This document shows positions 57,514-64,000 of a stretch of 64,000 nucleotides of DNA, piece after piece (within the stretch, counting starts at the first letter, position 1; every line of letters starts with the position of its first letter). A program made the position numbers and the translations under genes. The notes beneath the pieces were generated by a model, which worked only from the letters and a program-made list of their open reading frames with translations, was not told the DNA's origin and did not search any database. Origin of the DNA: Dermanyssus gallinae (lineage: Eukaryota > Arthropoda > Arachnida > Mesostigmata > Dermanyssidae); contig QVRM01002192.1 of NCBI GenBank assembly GCA_003439945.1, forward strand, positions 1,705,001 through 1,769,000, in the 5' to 3' direction.

Positions 57514-58712
57514 AATTAAACATATATATATACACGCGGTCCAAACACACTCACATCCATTTACGAGCAAGTTGATGCGCTTCCCCAGCGTGTTCATACA
57601 CTTCACATCCAACCAACACAAAATGTGTATGGGAACCAAATCGGAGAAAATCAGGCACAACAGCGATTACAGACAAGGAAAGCATGATATAATAGACAGC
57701 GAACGACAGCAGTACACAACGCACATGACTCGCGCATAAGTGTTTGCATTTACATACCAGATGTAAATGTAGATTTATTAGCAACTAAATCATCTTCACT
57801 CCTAAGAGATGTCGCATCAAATTAACTAACAGTGATCGTCGAATTGCTGTAAACACTACCCCCCCCCCCCCCCTACTCCAAGCTACCGGTACATAATCGT
57901 GAAACGCATTAGCGTTCGCAATTATAGTAATAACTGGATTCAAAATAATGAAAACCCACGACAAGTGCAATATCAGCAGAAGTACGGGTAACACTCTCAA
58001 TAACGAGCCCACAAAACGAGTACTATAAACAAAAAGAGCAAGTGCTACAAAACAAGAACACGAATGGTAAGACAGCATAAACAGCAGCCCTAGGTGCAAA
58101 TAGCAACAAACAAGACTAGTAGCTGTTTTGAAAAACACCAGCAACAAATACCAGCATCAATATAAAAAACTAAACAAGATCTTGTTTATATATATATATA
58201 TATATAACGACGAGCCTAACAGGTATAAATAAGTATAACGCTATTAACTAGTACTTGGTTTACAATTAAGTGTTTTCGACATCGACAGGTACTCTTTAGA
58301 AGTAGCACACTGCGCCACAAAGTGAAATAAACTGCAAGCTATGGCGGCAGTGAACCATAACACAAAGGTGAAAAGGCATTAAACCAAAGCATAACTATCA
58401 ACAAGAATATTTGCAAAAAGGAAAATGAAAAACTAAATATAAACATTAAAACAGAGTCCACAATAATAATTGACTCAATTAACACAAGTAATATGATACC
58501 ACAACTATAACATCATCGCATGAGAACATATCCATAGCAGCGATACACGGTAAACTCAGCGGTGCAACAAAATTATCAAGGACATTAGAAAATAATACTT
58601 TTATAAAAACGGCGAAACATTATAATACGACATGACAACTGAAACCATCTGATGGAAAAATTATGTCAACATATATTAGTGATGGAAACAATACCAAATA
58701 AGATCACAACCG

Positions 58713-59162
58713 CTACAAGCAAAAACAAATATAAAAAATAAAAGCAGTAAAAAACACTGTTAAAAATACACCTAAAAACCAGACAACTGTAAAAGTCACT
58801 ACTAAATATAACAAAAACAACGACAATGACGACAACAACAAAGCAAAGAAGACATTAGACCACACGTCGGGATGAAGGAAGGAGCACACAGTTAATTGGG
58901 TTACTTCTTGAAGCAAATAGCCAGGTGGGAGCATTAAAGCATAATTAATAATATCGCCGTCAGAGACAGCCCGCTCGATTACGACGCTCAGGATCAGACA
59001 GACCCCCTGGATTGAGCTCACCGCTGCTCCCAATTCCATCGCCTGCAAGGCACCGCAGTATACATCGACGAGACTGGCATCATAACACCGCTGGTCGACG
59101 GTTGTTACAGATCTAGGCCTGTACACCAAAGGTAAACGACGTCGTAGCTTCCTTGTCAGTCT
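58713..59162 (-). other. open frame, possible exon, unrecognised
   Basis: An acceptor-like CTTACAG precedes a frame reading LTRKLRRRLPLVYRPRS and onward for about 150 codons. The second half is strongly hydrophobic and AT-rich, which may be chance. A donor-like GCG/GTGAGC lies about 130 bases in. It could be an upstream exon of the zinc-finger gene, but the phase does not match the known exon directly. The rest of 56890-60700 shows nothing I can support. Confidence 0.2.
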
Positions 59163-60708
59163 GTAAGCACAATTACATATTAGAGTCGCTCACATGTCGG
59201 CTACTACTCTGCACCACTAACACACACAATATATATATGCATCAACAAAACACTTTTTGATTTCAAGTGGAACCTTTATTTTTATGTTAATGGGTTGATT
59301 CTACTTTATCATAAACTTATAACTTTTATTTAGATACTATAAGTGGTATAGCTATTGAAACATAGACGGCGTACGTTTATTTACAAAAACACGTGTGATT
59401 GTTTCCAGAGGCAACAACAAATTGCACAAAATACAAAATGTGTGTCTTGAAAATGACTTCCTTTACTCTTCGCCATTCGTTAGTTCCTAGAGCTGGTCAC
59501 AGAGATGAAGACGAGTCGTAATTCACAAAAAAATCATCTGTGTCTTCATTATAAGAGTTCTTTCTGTTATAATGAATGCAACAGTCTAACACTATCATTT
59601 ACAAGATACATAATAACCACGACCACCACCACGATATCGACGGAGTATGACGGATTTATTAAAGGTTACTAGTCTAAACGAATGACAGTTTGTTTAAATA
59701 TTTATTTATGCGCACACACCACGGCTTCACGTCACCTTAGCGTCACACTACATCGAAGCCGGTAGGAATAACGTTGAAATGTACATCGTTTGTGCTTTTA
59801 ACTTCAAGTAACTATGTATATATATATATATATATATATATACGAAATAAAGCATAATTTTGCTATTGATTTGAATTGTGCATGATTTTAGCTCACTTTT
59901 TATTTGCTTATAACACTAAGGATATCACTCTATCCACTTTGCTTTGTCTGACAAAATGGTAGCTTAGACGCATGGCCATAAAATATCAACCAAAAGGCAA
60001 CTTCTGATGTTAAATCATATTAGTACGAGGTTTTACGAGAAAAGAAAGTTTTTGGAAAACAGGCAAGCCCAAAGAAAATAAATTCTCAAAGAAGACTTCT
60101 TTTCGCTTCAAGTTCTGCTTATCAAAAGCATGTAAGAAATCTAACTTGTACCAGTCAAAATCCTTACATCGTGGATAATTAGACGTACATCGGAGGTTCA
60201 ATACGACAACCAATCATAGCCATGCCACCTTCCTGCCATATATTTAGTCCCATGTTATATATATTTCCGCGCAATCACATTTACTAGAAGTACCAATAAA
60301 TAACATTATTAATAGCATTTAATAATAGTAATATACTTAACCAAGTAATCCGGTATATTGCTGCTACTCTGATCACCCACGCATGGAATCCTCTGGGCAT
60401 ACTTCGTTACCTAAGACGTTCTATAATTCATCAGTTCAACACGGTCTTTACTATCGATTTTGTATGTGTTATTGTTTGCCGTAGTCAATTCTAGTTGTCA
60501 TAATTTATTAATTGAGCCAACGACATTCGTAATAGTAGTGGGTCGGTGGCCACACCGGTATGTTGTCAAGAGTGGCCCAGATCCTTATGGTGTAGAGATT
60601 CCGACACAAACGAACCAGCAACAGCGGCGAAGTAACTTTTCTTGTCTTCTTCGACGGATTAATTAGAATTGCAGGGCAGCTAGAACAATGTGCTCATTCA
60701 TCATCTAC

Positions 60709-60928
60709 TTATTCGATTTCTTCTATGATCGGCCCACTGGGACCTCGCATGCCAGATTCTCCGATAATCTGAACATCGTCGTCGCCATCTGTCGTCTGAA
60801 AACGGAAACATAAAATGTTGTTACCCATTTCGTCGAATCGATCGCGTACAAACACTCGTATATTATGTATATTTTGAATGAAAGGTGACAGAATGCCAAC
60901 TTGTTGGGCACGTCAATATACCTGATTG

Positions 60929-60973
<45 letters not shown>

Positions 60974-61362
60974 GACTAAATTTGTCTAGTGTAAATAGAA
61001 TACCTCATTCAGATCAACAACAGGCTCCGAAGTACTTGCGGCACCGGCATTAGCTGCTTTGCGAGCTTTGGCCACGTGTTCATTGACCTCCCGGATTGCC
61101 TGCAATTTCGGTAAATAGACAAACATGAGCATAGTGTAAGAAAGTCCTCGATACTAAATGTTATACATTTGTATACATGGTATATGCTCTGCTTGTTTTT
61201 TTTTAACAAGGGTTCTTAGTATTTTTATTCTGTGGAACGGTACAGTAGATGTGGTCTGCAATTTTAACATAACTCCTGACATGATACGATGTAGCAAATG
61301 CTGTAGACGTTTTCTATTATTATTATTATTATTACTATTATTATTATTGTGTTATCAGCAAT

Positions 61363-61436
<74 letters not shown>

Positions 61437-62474
61437 GTAAGTTCTCACCTCTTCAAGTTTAGGCACTAGGGAATCGAGTACGCGGACAGCGGACTCGTTG
61501 TCGTGGAACTGATCGAGGATGACCTTAGGAACTTGTTTGAGCTGTCTATTGTAGGCTTCTGCCGAAGAGCGCGCACGTTGTAGGTTCGAAAGATAAAAGC
61601 TCTTTTTCTGTACCAGTGCGTCCCGATATAGAACGGCGATGGCCATCTGGTCCGCTGCTGGATTCTGCATCAGTCCGGCCGGAAGGGTTCAATTAAGATT
61701 CAATAGGGGCACACAGAAGCAGCAGTAAAAACAAAGAATTAGTTTAGCTACAATCAGTTGATTGACAATAGGGCCGCTAGGCTCAAAGATCAATTGAAAA
61801 GCAACTAATAAAAACAATAACTGAATGTGCTAGAGTAAATACATGACGTTAAGGCGTACTAACCCGCAACTTGACCTCGTTCAGAATTGCAATAGGGTCG
61901 AGCGTAGGGTGAGTGATCTTGAAATTGAAGTTTGGAGGCCTATTGAGAATCTCCTGCCAGTTTGGTGGAATCGATGTCGCTGCAAGTATTAAACGAACGA
62001 ACAACAAAAAGACCAAATTAGCATGCCATCGCAGTCGCGCCAGAAGTTACAGGCGCCATTTACCTCGTTGCCGACACATTGCCGCCAATATAAATATGAA
62101 CATCGTCTGTGTGATGAGCTACGTCATCGCGGCCGAATGGAGATGAGCAAATTGTCCACAAAAGCACATGGAAGTTACAAAAGTAAGATGTAGCTACGAA
62201 GCTACCAGTCGCCACTATGTTTTGACAATGACGAGACAAGGAACTAGCTCTGTGATTTTTCCGCGTAAATAAGATGTGCCATTCTACAAGTGAACCAATC
62301 ATAAGCCCACACTGTCATTTCGACTGGGCGAACTACTTAGAAACCTACCATTTAAAGGTGGCTGGTACTGTTGTTGCTGCTGCGGCGGCGGTTGCTGTTG
62401 TTGTCGCTGCGGCGGCGGTTGCTGTTGTTGTCGCTGCGGCAGCGGTTGTTGTTGCGGTTGCGGCTGTTGTTGCG

Positions 62475-62514
<40 letters not shown>

Positions 62515-64000
62515 TTGCTGCTGCTGCTGCTGCATGTATCTCTGCCTCATCATCTGAAGCACGGCGGCTGATGCCAGAACAACCACAAGGGCTCTTACGT
62601 TAAATACTGCAGTACTATTGCTACGTAAACAATTTGCTAGCTGGTTTCATGCAATACATACAAATCTACACGCATAACATCATGCAGTTCGATTGTCCTC
62701 GTCCATAGAAGATATTAAATGCAAGTTATAGCACGAGTTACACTCTTTATGTCAGTTAGATGCATAGTGCGTATCAGGTGGTCTTACTGGGCCGATAACT
62801 TTATTGTACGACGATTCGCTGCCTTTCATGCTAATGCACCCTACATGGTAAACAAAATGAATAAAAACAGTGGCATCGAGACATCCCAACTGTTAGATTA
62901 CCTCCCGGCCTAGGTCTTATCACATGCCGATTCATCCTCTATTACAAGAAAAAAACGAAAAGTATTATAAACGTCTTTGCCTCGATGATGCAGTGAGGGC
63001 CTTGTAGAAAAGGAGTCCACGATAATCCCGACGGCTTAGATTGTATAAAACTACAAGCTTTCCCTATGAGGCCTGTTTAAGTTATCTGAGCCCCAAAAAA
63101 GTTAACGAGCTGCATTAAGCAGCCACCGTTCTCCGCAATTTAACCTTTAGACTATCGTTTGTTCTAGTTAATAAAACTACGTTTGACTTTGAAAATGTAC
63201 GTCTTTAGAGAGGTTCGTGTCCACGCAATTGAACTCAACATGTTTCGAGTTCACGAAAGACGAAAAATATCACCTCCAATTCTAGATAAGGAGGAAGTCA
63301 AGGAGCGAGTTTTTCTTTATACCGCAGGCGAAACGTTTCCCGAATTGAAAATTCGCAATATTGATAAATTCACAAACCTTGCTGTTGACGCACCAGGTTC
63401 TGGTATACGTTGTAGGGCATTCCAGGCGGGCATGTAGCGGGCATCGATGGCATGCCCGGAATCGGAGGCATCCCAGCTAGGTTCGGCATCCCGGCTAGAT
63501 TAGGCATTCCAGCCATGCCAGACATGCCTGTCGCACCACCGACCATTCCGGACATTCCAGCCGTTCCGGGCAACCCAGCGAAGCCCTGCATGTTGTACGC
63601 ATTGTATGTATAAGTGGCCTTGCCGTCGCGTTCATCCTCATATTCCTTCCACGCGGTTTTCCGCTCCTCTTCTGTAAGCTCATCTTCAAGCTCCTTTTGT
63701 AAAAGAGAGTCGTGTTCGTGATAGCCTTGAATGATTTCCTTATGAGCTATCAGCAGTTCGGCTAGCATTCGATCCTTGGGCACGACGGGCGTTTTGCGGG
63801 CATCCTTCTCGGGCTTGAATTCGTACAGCTCCCTAAGATCGGCCTCGTTAAAGTGCCGCTCAAGGTTCTGCTCATCGACGACACGACACGCCAGCGATAT
63901 CTTGTTAACCTGCCGATCGTAGATCTTCTCCTCCATTGTAGCATGCGCAAGTAGCCGGTAGACGTAAACCGGCTTCTCCTGACCATAGCGATATGCGCGG
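60709..64000 (-). CDS. Atrx: ATRX/XNP-type SNF2 chromatin remodeller, C-terminal exons (partial)
   Basis: Exons (minus): 64000-63378 (continues past the window), 62567-62349, 61979-61864, 61664-61449, 61099-61004 and 60795-60709, all GT-AG and in phase. The first encodes the end of helicase lobe 2 (YRYGQEKPVYVYRLLA, EEKIYDRQVNK, RVVDEQNLERHF) and the HEHDSLL / LTEEERKTAW block typical of ATRX. That block separates it from ARIP4 and other SNF2 proteins. A Met/Gly/Pro repeat region and a long Gln-rich exon follow. The tail is acidic (DGDDDVQIIG). ATRX proteins are nuclear ATP-dependent translocases that maintain heterochromatin. The ATPase core lies outside the window. Confidence 0.9.
61367..61435. 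repeat. (TA)n microsatellite
   Basis: About 69 bp of TA, starting 14 bases past an ATRX exon end, so it lies in the donor region of that intron. Confidence 0.97.
62365..62535. repeat. CAG/CAA-type trinucleotide tract coding poly-Gln
   Basis: On the minus strand a nearly continuous run of Gln codons with Pro and His interruptions inside an ATRX exon. Mixed CAA/CAG codons suggest that it is maintained as protein. Confidence 0.9.

Noticed and set aside
62274..62603. Val/Ala- and Leu/Arg-rich plus-strand frames
   Set aside because: These are antisense shadows of the ATRX poly-Gln exon.
1..64000. CRISPR arrays, operons, ribosome-binding sites
   Set aside because: No regularly spaced repeats with unique spacers are present. 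Spliced genes and LINEs show the DNA is eukaryotic.

Overview
This is a eukaryotic, arthropod-like genomic window. It has spliced genes with GT-AG introns, many (TA)n microsatellites and a heavy load of non-LTR retrotransposons (LINEs) and mariner-type DNA transposons. A mite or tick would fit the general look (mariners, R2-like and CR1-like LINEs, SMYD paralogs), but nothing in the sequence fixes the species. All assignments come from reading translated motifs and splice junctions by eye; no database search was run.

Host genes. (1) A SMYD3-like MYND/SET gene (SMYD-A) lies on the minus strand with six exons between 18328 and 24964. (2) A paralog (SMYD-B) lies on the plus strand with six exons between 36855 and 45798. 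The two are divergent (head-to-head), share exon lengths and intron phases, and are separated by about 12 kb of LINE debris. Both lack the N-terminal SAM-binding GxG segment and have Asp in place of Asn in the NHSC motif, so they may be non-catalytic. (3) A C2H2 zinc-finger gene ends on the minus strand (55609-56886, 5' end not found). (4) The 3' end of an ATRX/XNP-type SNF2 chromatin remodeller occupies 60709-64000 on the minus strand in six exons, and the gene continues past the window.

Mobile DNA. 0-3.3 kb: three LINE fragments, two of them bracketed by a 16-bp direct repeat. 3.35-9.47 kb: a mariner (TIRs, TA duplication) split by a full-length 4.8-kb CR1-like LINE inserted with a 12-bp target-site duplication. 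The LINE has intact ORF1 (PHD finger plus SGNH-like domain) and ORF2 (endonuclease plus RT), and a tRNA-like box A/box B pair in its 5' UTR. 12.1-18.1 kb: a nearly complete but frameshifted R2-type LINE (N-terminal zinc finger, RT with YLDD, CCHC, PD-x-D-x-KxxKY nuclease) with a gag-like ORF1 that is itself interrupted by an R1-like 3' fragment. 19-21.4, 25.9-34.6, 38.1-40.9 and 47.7-50.6 kb: decayed LINE copies. 43.9-45.2 kb: a second mariner, inside SMYD-B intron 4. 46.8-49.4 kb: a 1.08-kb near-identical direct duplication of R2-type LINE sequence with TA tracts beside the first copy. 50.9-51.9 kb: the open C-terminal end of a distinct R2-like LINE. Three related non-autonomous elements (about 42.0, 46.0 and 52.1 kb) share terminal inverted repeats and sit in TA tracts.

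How they fit together. The host genes are ordinary chromatin-type regulators (methyltransferase-like, zinc finger, SNF2). Most of the rest is layered transposon history, with TA microsatellites acting as landing sites for TA-targeting elements. Stretches with no recognisable gene: 9476-12100, 27350-29100, 34600-36850, 52570-55600 and 56890-60700.
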